From contig NC_089180.1 in NCBI RefSeq assembly GCF_947507565.1, positions 1,054,001-1,118,000 on the forward strand: a DNA stretch of 64,000 nt. The letters run 5' to 3'. The position numbers were made by a program, and so were the translations under genes. This DNA comes from Oscarella lobularis (lineage: Eukaryota > Porifera > Homoscleromorpha > Homosclerophorida > Oscarellidae). This document shows positions 49,775-59,911 of the stretch, piece after piece (position 1 is the first letter of the stretch; the number at the start of each line of letters is the position of its first letter). The notes under the pieces were generated by a model. The model was not told where the DNA came from. It searched no databases and saw nothing but the letters and a program-made list of their open reading frames with translations.

Positions 49775-52745
49775 GTTATACATCTCAATTGTTCCACCGT
49801 TCAACTGATCGACCGTCAAACTGCTCAACCGCTCAACAGGTTGAACTTTCTCCACCGTTTCTCCCCCAAACGTTCCCCTGTTCAAATGTTCCTTTGTTCA
49901 ACTGTTTTATCGATTCTCATGTTCAACCTTTTCCACAGTTCACCCCCTCAACCGTTTCACAGTTCAATTGTTCCACCGTTGGACTGTTCCACCAATCAAC
50001 AGGTTCAACCCTCTCAAATGTTTACCCATTTAACCGTTCTACTGTCCAATTGTTGAGGGGTTGAGCCTGTTCAACGGCTAAGGAGTTAAAACTGTTTAAC
50101 TTCGGAACGGTTGAACCTGTTGAACGGTAAAACAATTCAATATTAAAAAGTTGAACGGTAGAACTGTTTAGAGTTTGAACGGTTGAGGAGTTGATTCTGT
50201 TGAGCAGTAAAAAAGTTGAGCGGTGAAACAGTTGAACAGTGGAACGGTTGAAAGGGTGAACCGTTTTGAGAGTCGAACTTTTTGAGGGGTGGAACAGTTC
50301 AACGGTGGAACAGTTGAACGGTGGAACGATTGAGGGGGTGAACAGTATAAGAGGTTGAAACTGTTGAAAAGAAAAACAGTTGAACTTGTTGAACGTACGA
50401 ACAGTTGAACGGTGTAACGGTTGAGACGGTGAACAGTTGAGGAAGTTGAACCTGTTGAGCAGTGGAACAGTTGAACGGTGGAACAGTTAAACGGTGAAAC
50501 GGTTGAGAGAGTAAACCGGTGCGAGAGTTGAACCTATTAAACGGTTGAGGGGTTCAAACTGTTGAACGGTGGAACAGTTGAATACGTTAATCTGTGTAAC
50601 AGTTGAACGGTTAAAAATTTGAACGGTGAAACGGTTGAGGGGGTTAAACCTGATGATTGGTGGAACAGTTGAACTATGGAACAGTTGAACGGTGGAACGG
50701 TTTAGAGTGTGAGCGGTTCAGGGGATCGAACCTGTTGAAAACAGGGTAACGGTGGAACAGTTGAACGGTGAAACAGTTGAACGATGGATCAGTTAAGAGG
50801 ATGAACTATTAAGGTGTTTAAAACGGTAAAACAGTTAACCCTGCTGAACAGTGGAATAGTTGAACGGTTAAACGTTTGAACAGTGAAGCAGTTTTACTGT
50901 GAAACAGTTGAGGGGGCGAAAGCTTAACCTGTTGATCGATGGAACACATGATCAGTAGAATATTTGAACGGTGGAACAGTTGAAAGGTGGAACAGTTGAG
51001 CGGTATAACGGTTAAGGGGGTGAACGCTTGAAAGGATTGAACCGGTTGATCGGTGGAACAGTCGAACGGTTGAACAGTTGAACGGTGGAACGGTTTAACG
51101 GTGAAAAAGTTGAACGTTGAAACGGTTGAAAGGGTTAAACCTGACGATTGGTGGAACAGTTAAACGATGGAACAGTTGAACGGTTGAACTGTTGAGATAT
51201 TTAACGGTTGAGTTGGTGAACCTGTAGAACGGTTAAGGAGTTGAAACTGTTAAGCGATGGAGCAGTTGAACGGTCAACTAGTTAAACGGTTGACCGGTAG
51301 AACAGTTTAGCGGTAGAACAGTTGAGGGGTGAACGGTTGAAGAGGTTCACCTCTTTATCGCTGGATCAGTTGAACAGTAGAACAGTTGAACGGTAGATCT
51401 GTTGAGAGAGAGAACGGTTGTAGGTTCTATTCCTGCTAAATTTTTTAATCAAATCGACTAAATTTTTTTATTTCTTTGGTTAATTGAATTCAAATCTTAC
51501 AGTCGATAAATGTCACATCAATGTCATCCGGATGAGGGGTTGAAACTGTAAACGGTGAACAGTTAAACCTGTTGAACGGTGGATCAGAAAAACGGTGGAA
51601 CAGTTGAGAGGTAGAACGGTTGCGGGGAGTAAACCTGGTAAACGGTTGAAAGGCTAAAACTGTTAAACGGTGGATCAGATGAACCTTTTAGCGGTGGAAC
51701 AGTTCAACTGTGGAACAGTTGAACAATAGAACGGTTTAATGAGTAAACGGTTGAGAGGGTTGAACCTGATGATCGGTAAAACAGTTGAACGATGGAACAG
51801 TTGAACAGTGGAACGGTTGAGGGAAAAAACGGTTGAAGGAGTTCAACATGTTGAGCGGTGGAACCGTTTAACGGTGGAACAGTTAAAGGAAGAAACGGTT
51901 GAGGAGGTGAACGGTTGAAAGGGTTGAAACTGTTGAAAGGTAAAACAGTTGAAGGTATTAAACGTTGCAATATATGAACGGTTAAACGGTTGAACGGTAG
52001 AACAGTTTAACGCTGGAACAGTTTAAGGGGTGAAAGGTTGAAGAGGTTAACATGTTCATCGGTGGAACAGTTGAACAGTGGAACAGTTGAACGGTAGATC
52101 GGTTGAGAGAGTGAACTGTTGAAAATGTTAAACCTGTTGAACGGTTGAGGGAGTTGAACCTGTTAAACGTTTGAGGAGTTGAAACTGTTTAACGGTAGAA
52201 CAGGTAATGATGTTAAACGGTGAAACAGTTAACCGTTTAATAGGTTTAACTCCCTTCACTGTTCAGCCCCTCAACCGTTCCACCGATCAACTGTTCCACC
52301 ACCGTTCCACTGTTCCACCGATCAACAGGTTGAACGTTTTCAAGCGTTCACCCCCTTAACCGTTATACCACTCAAATTTTCCAACGTTCAAATGTTCCAC
52401 CGCTAAACTGTTCCCCCGCTCAAAACGTTCAACCTTCAACCCTTCACCCTCTCATCCGTTCCACCGTTTAAACAGTTTAACCTTTTGAGCGGTGGCAAAG
52501 TTGAACGGTGAAACAGTTGAACAGGGGAACGGTTGAATGGGTTAACATTTGAGGGGGTTGAACCTGTTGAACGGTGAAACAGTTGCACGGTGCAACAGTT
52601 GAACGGTGGAACGGTTAAGGATTTGAAAAGTTGAGTTGGTGGAACCTGATGATCAGTAAAACAGTTGAACGATGGAACAGTTAAACAGTGGAACGGTTGA
52701 AGGGAAAAACGGTTAAGAGGGATGAACCTGTTGAAAGGTGGAACA
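49775..52745. repeat. Satellite block duplicated at 9,865-12,850 (copy 2)
   Basis: Direct-orientation partner of copy 1, offset by about 39.9 kb, with the same unique insert at 51,423-51,540. The middle part 50,597-50,850 here is G-rich and continuous with its surroundings, whereas in copy 1 the same sequence lies reversed. Copy 2 may therefore be the ancestral arrangement. Confidence 0.88.
51423..51540. other. Non-satellite insert, second copy
   Basis: Near-identical to 11,525-11,640, with only a few substitutions by eye, and in the same satellite context on both sides. It marks the duplicated block. Confidence 0.85.
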
Positions 52746-53502
52746 GTTGAACGGTGGAAAATTTGAACGGTGGAACGGTTGAAGATGAAAACGGTGGAGA
52801 GGGTTGAACCTGTTGAAAGGTGGAGCATTTGAACGGTTAACTGTTTCACCGTTTAACATGATTACATGTTCTACAGTTAAACAGATTCAACTTCTCAAGT
52901 GTTTAACAGGTTCAACTCCCTCAACCGTTCACCCTCTTAACCGTTCCACCGTTCAACTGTTCCACCGTTCAACTGTTCCACCGTTCAACTGTAGAAGAGT
53001 TAAACTAGTTGAACGGTGAAAAAGTTGAACGGTGGAACAGATAAGAGGGAGGTAAACATCTTCAATCGTTCACCCTATCCACTGTTTCACCGTTAAGTTG
53101 GTCTACCGTTCAACCGTAAAACTTTTTTACCGTTCAACTGTTCCATCGCTTAACAGTTTCAACCCCTTAATTGTTCTACAGTTTCACCCCCTCAACCGTT
53201 CACACTCTCAACAGTTCCACTGTTCAACTGTTGCAGCGTTCAACTGTTCCACAAATCATCAGGTTTAACCTCTTCAACCGTTTCAGCATTCAACGTTTAC
53301 ACCGTTCAACCGTTCCAACGTTCCACCGTTCCACCGTTCAACTGTTCCACCGATCAACAGGTTCAACCCTTTCAAGCGTTCAGCCCCTTAACCGTTATAC
53401 CGCTAAACAGTTCCACCGTTCAACTGTTTCACCGTTCAAATGTTCCACCGATCAACAGGTTCTCCCTTTTAACCGTTCACCCCCTCAACTGTTTCACCGT
53501 TA
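52746..53502. repeat. End of the octamer satellite
   Basis: Short alternating blocks: G-rich to about 52,840, reversed to 52,990, G-rich to 53,050, reversed to 53,502, where the repeat stops abruptly at CACCGTTAATTAC and ordinary sequence begins. Confidence 0.9.
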
Positions 53503-53789
53503 ATTACAACTACTTATGTAACCATTTTGTACATAGATAGAAGTACTTGTGCGCTGCTGTGCCACGGGCCCCCACCCCAGCCCCAGCTTACATTGATTCC
53601 CGCCGATGCCTTCAGAAGGTCAGTGGCAACTGACTTTTTAAACTCTTTGAATCCAATGTAGCTAAGACACAAAATATCGTATAAGAGGTTCGGTTTAAAT
53701 AAAATGTAGACAGAAAAGAAAGGCTCCTGCATAAAGCTGCTCGTAAACGATCTACTTCTTTTTCAAATTACGCAGTGAAGAAACTGCAG

Positions 53790-53910
53790 GCCTCTTGATC
53801 CAATCAGTAATCATTACGAAATTAATTTTAATGCACAAAACGCTTATCAAGCTTATCCACATCAGCCGATGACTCCATCTGAAGAGGCCGCTGAAGAGGA
53901 CGACCCATGA
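53790..53910 (+). CDS. Lone terminal coding exon, gene unknown
   Basis: After an acceptor (ACTGCAG, preceded by a pyrimidine-rich tract CTACTTCTTTTTC), a plus-strand frame runs 121 nt to TGA and ends with the acidic tail MTPSEEAAEEDDP. An AATAAA lies at 54,021-54,026, about 111 nt downstream, as in a normal last exon. No upstream exon is seen before the satellite at 53,502. Either the intron contains satellite DNA or the 5' part was displaced by it. The protein family is not recognised. Confidence 0.35.
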
Positions 53911-54020
53911 GAAGGCTCATAGCGTTGAACAACCTAACGGCATTACTCTGACAACTCGTCTCGAGAATATAATTTGCTTCGCGACGATCAAGATGAAGTC
54001 TGAATAATGCTGCATTTCTG

Positions 54021-54026
54021 AATAAA
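54021..54026 (+). terminator. Poly(A) signal AATAAA
   Basis: Canonical AATAAA about 111 nt downstream of the TGA that ends the lone exon at 53,790-53,910. Confidence 0.45.
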
Positions 54027-54099
54027 TGCTCTACTGTACCCTTGCCCCTATTCCCACCCGCTGACCCTTAGCACCCTACTCACTCTCCTGCCTCTAATC

Positions 54100-55060
54100 C
54101 CAATCCTACCCCTCATCCTAATGCCTTTACTCCTAAGTGTGATAAATAAATATAAAATAACCGTGTACCTATTGATAGGGGTCCTCTAATTTCCTCTCCC
54201 TCGTCCATGTCGATTACTTCCCTTCCCTGTGCGTGTCCTTGTCCTTCTCTTGCATCTTCATTCCATTCCGTTTAATATTCCTAAATAAAAGAAATGAAAT
54301 GTGATAAACAAATGTAGAATAACTCTGAACCTATTGGTAGTCTTCCTCCACGTCCCTTCCTTTGTCCTTGTCGATCCCCTTCCTTCCCTGTGCGTGTCCT
54401 TTGTCCTTCTCTTGCATCCTCGTTCTATCCCGTTAGGAGTTCCTAAATAAAAGGAATGAAGTGTGATAAACAAACGTAAAAGAATTCTGTACCTGTTGAT
54501 GGTCTTCCTCCACTTCCTTTCCTTTGTCCTTGTCGATCCCTTTCCTTCCCTGTGCGTGTCCTTTGTCCTTCTCTTACATCCTCGTTCCATCCCGTTGAGT
54601 GTTCCTAATTGAAATTTGATAAAATAATTTTGTACTTGTTAATAGTCTTCCTCCACGTCCCTTCCTTTGTCCTTGTCATTCCCTGTGCGTGTCCTTTTTC
54701 CTTCTCTTGCTTCCTCGTTCCATCCCAATGAGTGTTCCTAAATAAAGAAATTTATTGTGATAAACAAATGTAAAATAATTCTGTACCTGTTGATAGTCTT
54801 CCTCCACTTCCTTTCCTTTGTCCTTGTCAATCCCTTTCCTTCCCTGTGCGTCTCCTTTGTCCTTCTCTTACATCCTCGTTCCATCCCGTTGAGTGTTCCT
54901 AAATAAAAGAAATGAAATTTGATAAACAAATGTAAAATAATTTTGTACCTGTTGATAGTCTTCCTCCACGTCCCCTCCTTTGTCCTTGTCGATCCCTTTC
55001 CTTCCCTGGGCGCGCCCTATGTCCTCTTCTCATCCCTCCAAATGAGTTCCCCCTGGATAA
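54100..55060 (-). repeat. ~162-bp tandem array with exon-intron-like units
   Basis: About six tandem units, 142-168 bp each. On the minus strand each unit has a purine-rich part (about 112 nt; encoding ERGCKRRTKDTHREGKG-like peptide) ending in CAACAG followed by GTACAG. Then comes an AT-rich part of about 50 nt ending TTTATTTAG. So every unit looks like an exon with donor and acceptor of a mini-intron. In two or three adjacent units the frame stays open straight through the AT-rich part because a 162-bp unit is a multiple of three. Removing the introns would rotate the frame (112 nt), which argues against simple repeated exons. It could be a decayed exon array or a satellite that mimics splice sites. 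Confidence 0.7.
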
Positions 55061-55189
55061 AAAGAAAGTTAAAAACCTTTTTTCCCCCAAAAAATAAACC
55101 TATACCTCATGCTGATATCCGTTCGACCTTCCCCCCCTATACAACACATGAGAACCAAAGCCCCTCGAACACGTAAAACTACGAGGCAC

Positions 55190-55740
55190 TTATCTAATAG
55201 AACCCTTATAATGCTCCCCAGTAGTAGAATAACACTAAACAATGAATAACAAAAACAAATAATCACGTACAATATATGATTTGTTCTCCTAAAACACGTA
55301 CCTTTAATGAATTCCAGTGAATGATAAAATGTCCCACACCTCCTTGGTCGTTAAACTCCCCCCTGAAAAATGAAAAATAAAAATAAATAAGTCTACATAC
55401 GCCACTAAAAAACCTCTCCCCACTTACTCTCTGATTTGCAGGAACGCTGATCGGGTCGGATCGGGTCTCAGTATATATCCTGAGTCGCACGAACACTTGA
55501 AACTTCCCCCTGAGTTGGAGCAGTGCTGCTGGCAATATCCGAATGAAGCACATTCATCAATATCTAGAGAGAAAGTTTTAGCTTAGGGATTCTGTTCATG
55601 AGTCTCATCCCGAATGTCCTACCTTCGAATCCGGTTGCAATTTTTTGATATCCTTTCTGGCACGTGCAGTCGTACCCGATCGGCAAATCGACGCACGTCT
55701 GAGAGCCCCGGCACGGCGATGTCCCACTCGCACTTTCATT
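55190..55740 (-). CDS. EGF-domain gene, 3' part (possibly decaying)
   Basis: Minus-strand exons linked by compatible phases. EGF1 lies at about 55,735-55,623 ([24 protein letters not shown]). EGF2 is 55,563-55,428, a calcium-binding type ([29 protein letters not shown]). A 61-nt exon is 55,362-55,302 and a tail exon from 55,234 stops at 55,192-55,190. Introns are 59-67 nt with GT-AG ends, and the junction before EGF2 is phase 1, usual for EGF exons. Oddities: the sixth Cys of both modules is Phe (TTC), the first Cys of EGF1 appears as Ser, and an in-frame TGA lies just before EGF1. So either the true acceptor lies inside, or EGF1 is degenerate. EGF modules fold extracellular proteins. The gene identity is unknown. 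Confidence 0.55.
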
Positions 55741-55846
55741 TCATAGAGTCTGAAAAACCCGCCTTGGGAAAGAGAAAGCCTTGTCCACACCTTTGACAGA
55801 GGAAGAGAAAGAGAACTCGTCTGACGAGTCTTTCAGCAAATTAGAC

Positions 55847-56658
55847 GGAGCGTCGAATCGGCGCGACGGCGACGAGTTTTAGAGGCGCAATCGTCAGCAG
55901 AGCGAGCGATACGACGACGTCGTCATTGCTGCCGCCGCGCGCGGAGCGAAGGAGTAGGCGCTCGTTGTCGCGTTCCCACGTGGCGTAGCGGAATTTTAGG
56001 CGTTTGGAGACGTAGACGCGCTTGAGCGGTTCGCCGCGATCGAGCGACCAGATAATGAGCCAACCGGAGCGCGTCAGCGCCACAGCGCCAGATACGTTGT
56101 TCGTTGGATCAGCGGGTCCTGACAAAGAGCATTACATGTATGTCTACATCACGCGTATATGTTTTTATACACGTATATGAAAGTCACACTCTTTACCTGT
56201 CGTGTGTTTGTAGTAGCTGTTGAATGTGACTAAGGATTCGATGCGATCCTTCGTGGGAGACTCGTAGAGAGGGCGCGGAACGCAGTTGGGTCCGCGCGGT
56301 CCAACGCACAGTTTGAAATTGTCGAAGAAAATGAGTCGGTCGTAGAAGATGGGAGACGAGGACTGTCTCACCCAAACCTGCAGGAGATGTTGCGATTTAC
56401 TCGTTGAATTAGAAACGGTGCTGTGTGCTTTTACTCGTTTGAAGTGGGCTTGGGAGCTGCAAACTATGGATCTAAGTGCAGACGCATTTCGACGTGTGGA
56501 GAGGCCGTCGATGGATCTCTTTCGTAGATACTGTACAATGGAGAGCTTCCTTGTCTTCGAGAATGTTGCCTTTTGCTCCAGACTTCAAACGGGCTTCGTC
56601 GCTCTTAGCGTGCGCTTTTGCGTTTTACAGATTCTTACGGGGGTGTTTTTCGTCGCAT
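55847..56658 (-). CDS. DCAF17-like protein, N-terminal exons
   Basis: Three minus-strand exons join with matching phases: 56,530-56,435 (SALRSIVCSSQAHFKR), 56,377-56,197 (VWVRQSSSPIFYDR, FFDNFKL, PLYESP) and 56,118-55,847 (VALTRSGWLIIWSLDRGEPL, KFRYATWERDNE). Introns are 57 and 78 nt. From memory, the vertebrate DDB1- and CUL4-associated factor 17 has closely matching successive blocks (LRALVC, VW..HSRSPIAYER, LYFDNY-like, LTAHNWLLRIS, CKFRYLSWD), in the same order and spacing. DCAF17 is a substrate-receptor candidate for CUL4-DDB1 ubiquitin ligases. A possible start ATG is at 56,658-56,656, but its splicing is unsure. The expected rest of the protein is not found downstream: EGF exons on the same strand come instead, so the gene is incomplete here or has a long intron. 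Confidence 0.6.
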
Positions 56659-56659
56659 T

Positions 56660-57400
56660 TTAGCGAGATCGACTTCCAGTTTGCGGCTTTTCTAGTGTCT
56701 CAGTATGTAAAGTACAATCGTAGATCACGCAGCTAGGGCACGGTGCTTTCTGGTAGACAAACGGAGGTGACGTAAATTTAGAGTATTGTTACGAGACTTC
56801 CGTAACAGCACACACACGAAAATCCGTCGAACGAGACCGAATGGAGCGAGCGCAGACTCCGATAAGAGGTCGGAGCACTTTTTATAGCAGTTTTAAAGTC
56901 AATGGAATCTAAAAGGAACTCGAAATCACAGTGAATCGCCAGAAAAGAAGAGCGGTCGGGACATCCACGGGACAACAAAGCTGTAATCTCACGTAAGAAC
57001 CAGCGAGAAATAGAACAGGAACCCTATACAAGGCAACCGGACCCAATTTAATGAAACGGAGCCCTAAATAACGAAGTTCTAGCCAATAACGGTGAAGCCC
57101 TCCCCGTTCGGACTGAAGAAAGCTGCTACAGTCCAAAATCGTAACCGTCATGTCAGAAGAAGATTCCATGCACTTCCTTTTTGTTGGAGTACATCAACTA
57201 TCTATCCTCCATAGGATTCATACAGTATAGTCTAGCTCCAGTCGAAGCTCAACCGTGAATAGCGGCTCTGCTGATTATTTCTCTGCTTTTCTTTCTCCTT
57301 GATCTCTGTGTGAAGGCCGAATCTTGACTTGTGTCGCAAGAGAGAAGGTCAAAGTCAAACAAAAAATTTTGTTTGCAGTCACAGTTGCTGAATGCCCTTA
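56660..57400. other. Stretch without a supported gene
   Basis: About 740 bp between the DCAF17-like start and the exons at 57,402. Open frames are short on both strands and no domain or consistent splice chain was found. It probably holds the DCAF17-like promoter and intergenic or intronic DNA. Confidence 0.5.
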
Positions 57401-57401
57401 C

Positions 57402-57640
57402 CTCCTCTTGCCTTCCAAGGAGCCGTCTCTTGATTCGCGACGTGGACCTGACCTAGGAAATAGCCCAGTAAAATCTCTTATACTATCTTATATAGATACC
57501 AACTAACCTTCCTTGGTCCTGCATTACTTTTTCGCGTCTCCTCCTTTTCCTTTTTGACCTTACCAGTCTTTGACGACTGGTCAATAAGCTCGGTAGCAAA
57601 AAGCTGATTCATCTCGCGCGATCTCATGGGCTTCGTATGA
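57402..57640 (-). CDS. Candidate minus-strand exons, basic protein
   Basis: An exon of 51 nt (57,452-57,402; acceptor TTTCCTAG, donor GTAAGG) encodes VRSTSRIKRRLLGRQEE. It is preceded by an exon ending at 57,508 (donor GTTAGT) that encodes MNQLFATELIDQSSKTG and then KVKKEKEETRKSNAGPRK. Both are phase 0 and strongly basic, as in nuclear proteins. They may be later exons of the PHD-finger gene upstream or a separate gene. No family recognised. Confidence 0.35.
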
Positions 57641-57672
57641 ATCCAACTACACGCGAGAACCGATTACAGAAC

Positions 57673-58448
57673 TCAGCGCTGTGTATATCCGAAAAAGTCA
57701 AACCCGGATTCATCAGCCAATTTCTTTGTAATTCCATGAACCTCAAGTCGTTTGAGAATGTCTTTGATCACGGAGAGCTGATAACCTGCATAACATCAGA
57801 GCTTGAATCCAATGGATTAGAGATGACAGACACACGTTTGTGAAGACGCTTTCGAAGATCATTAGCGTAGATATTGATTGATCGGTATTCCATCATAATG
57901 ACGTATACGACGAGTCGCCAGATAAAGATCGCACGGACGTTCGTCGGCGATTTCAACCCGTGCAGAGCCGAATCGGAGCACTTTCCTTAGATGAAATTAT
58001 TAAAAAGAGTACCACTATTTTTCGTATCTTTACTGACTGGGTCACACTTGTAGCAGAGCAGCAAGTCGGGCCTCAAGTCGAGACGATTATAGCAGCAACC
58101 GTGGTGCCACGTAAAGCAGCGATTGCATTCAATCATAGCCCCTTTGTCCTACGGCAAAGCAATCGCGCGTACTGATGATGCACGGCACGAATAAAAGGCC
58201 TCCCTACGTAATTGTAGCCGCAGTTACAATCGATTTCGATTCCAAAATCGAACGTCATCGACGACGCATGGGACATAGCATTCATAGGAATCTCCTGCGA
58301 CGCTTCTACGGTGCGCAAAACGAGTTCTCGTAATTAGAGAAACTGTGCACACTAACTGTACCTTCCATTGGAATTGTTGGACTCAGCCCTCCTGCTGAGC
58401 TGGCCAGACGGGGATCTTCATCGTTGTCAGACGACTGGTGGTGGTCTT
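57673..58448 (-). CDS. PHD-finger protein, partial
   Basis: A chain of minus-strand exons with compatible phases: 58,448-58,362, 58,305-58,208, 58,148-58,034, 57,985-57,786 and 57,723-57,673. Joining the second and third across a 59-nt intron creates a PHD zinc finger in Cys4-His-Cys3 order: DCNCGYNY, then MIECNRCFTWHHGCC, then CYKCDP. PHD fingers usually read histone H3 tails in chromatin proteins. The segment before it is acidic and Ser-rich (QSSDNDEDPR). The last exon reads ADESGFDFFGYTQR to a stop at 57,675-57,673, but its acceptor is weak and basic exons further on (57,402-57,640) could belong to the same gene. A further small exon (EEEKMERNFKK) may lie near 58,550-58,515. The finger is solid; the subfamily is not identified. 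Confidence 0.6.
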
Positions 58449-58640
58449 CTGCTCAATTGCGAGGTTCTTCAAACGACTCGTTGTTGTCTGATTTTTTGAT
58501 GAAAAAATACTTACTTTTTTGAAATTTCTTTCCATTTTTTCCTCTTCCTGCGCAAGATCGATTTTCTTTGCCTCGTATCTCTCTACACTATACAGGCATT
58601 CAGAAAAAAATGTTTTTTAAAAATTTTTCTCTGACTTAAG

Positions 58641-59911
58641 GAGCCCTGTAAGTCTCGCTGTATCAGGCTCTTGTATCTACGTCACTGTTTTAAGTGGTCA
58701 CATTAAAAAAATACGACTAGGTGATGGAGCGGTGTCTACTGTAAGTAACTGCAGAACTAAAGACATCGATAAAACTGGCGACTTCCCCTGTCCTCTTGGA
58801 ATAGTAGCAAAAAAAAGACGGACGCTTTTTAGTTACTTGCAGTGATTCCACTATCCGTGAAATTGATGTCCTGAAAACAGATTCAATTCGGATTTTGGCA
58901 GGTGTCAAAAATGAACATGGCAACAGTGACGGCCATTGCGGTGAAGCAAGATTCAATGTTCCTTTGCAAATAGCCGTAGGACCGGACGGTTCTGTGTACG
59001 TGATTGAACTTAGAAGTAATGCTGTAAGAAAAATGAACAGCAGTTTTCAAGTTGAAACGATACGCAATAATAGCAGCAAACCTAGCGGCGTTGCTGTAGA
59101 CGATGAAGGAAACCTATATATCTCTGATAACTCTTATAAAATCTATAAGCTCGCGCCATCTGGAATAGAAACTGTGTGTGGATCAGGTGAAAAGGACTCC
59201 ATTGACGGCAGGGGTACCCTGGCTTCCCTGAACATGCCTCGGTTTTTGTTCTATGATTCTAAATCAGGATTCCTCTACTTTACGGAGCCGAAAGCCCTTT
59301 GCAGGGTTAGGGTGGCAACTCCTTTTATCCACGATCCTAAACTGTCGCTTGATTTGGCCAAGTTTATTGATGGCAGTGACAACCTACCGGTGGGAGACGC
59401 CATATTTTTGGTCGAAGGAAAACGTATCAAAGTTTGCGCAAAACCTCTTTGCGTTCGCAGTGAATACTTCAGCAGCATGTTTTCGTCGAATTGGAAAGAA
59501 ATTTCGACGAAGGACGCGAGCGAGTCGACTCTAATTCGCATTGAAGACGCAACGTACGAAGCGTTTCATGCTGTCATCAAGTATCTCGTCACCGGGTGCT
59601 TGGAAGTTCGTAAGTATTTTCGTATCATTCCTGATATACTCGTATTGGCGGATCGATATCTCGTTGAAAATCTGCGCGAGTTCTGCATCTCGCATATGGC
59701 TCGGAGAGTTTCAATTGAAACTGCTCTCGATTATCTGTCTTTGGCTGACGGGTTCAGCTTCCGAGAGCTGAGGAAAACGGCTCCGCAGTTTGCTACAAAA
59801 AATTTCAAGACGCTGTGTCATGACGACCGGTTTGCGGCTCTTGGCGGTGAACTACTTGCCGAAATTATGAGAGTTATTGCGTCGTCAAGTTCGTCGGAGG
59901 AAGAACATTGA
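58641..59911 (+). CDS. NHL-repeat / BTB-domain protein, one frameshift
   Basis: From an acceptor-like CTGACTTAAG at 58,640, the plus strand reads successive NHL propeller repeats. Markers are VSLAVSGSCIYV, GHIKKIRLGDGAVSTVS, PCPLGIVA, DSTIREIDVL, VPLQIAVGPDGSVYVIEL, PSGVAVDDEGNLYISDN and NMPRFLFYD. A BTB/POZ domain follows (DAIFLVEGKRIKVCAKPL, RSEYFSSMFSSNWKE, AFHAVIKYLVTGC, LVLADRYLVENLREFC) with a BACK-like end, a Ser/Glu-rich tail and stop at 59,909-59,911. Near 58,826-58,830 a run of five T shifts the frame; one T fewer would restore a continuous NHL repeat (IVAKKRRT..L then VTCSDSTIREID). So it is a recent pseudogene, an individual mutation or a sequence error. No ATG is seen in frame before 59,030, so 5' exons are missing. 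BTB domains bind CUL3; an adaptor role is inference. ATTAAA near 59,985 may be the poly(A) signal. Confidence 0.8.

Noticed and set aside
1-53502. Telomeric or subtelomeric repeat
   Set aside because: The unit GTTGAACG is not a TTAGGG-type telomere repeat, no such runs are seen, and genes lie on both sides within the window.
1279-53503. Many open frames of 60-200 codons in the satellite with S/T/F/N/P-rich repetitive products
   Set aside because: They are all on the C-rich strand, have an 8-residue period set by the octamer, begin and end arbitrarily, and lack splice or promoter structure. They are by-products of the repeat.
55605-55790. Minus-strand 61-codon frame with GGFFRLYEM, vaguely like a DCAF17 block
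   Set aside because: It overlaps EGF1 in another frame. The EGF frame has a clear cysteine pattern and continues in phase into EGF2, so the resemblance is probably chance.
59253-59771. Other-frame ORFs over the BTB domain, both strands
   Set aside because: They are shadows of the NHL-BTB coding exon, which has clear domain motifs.
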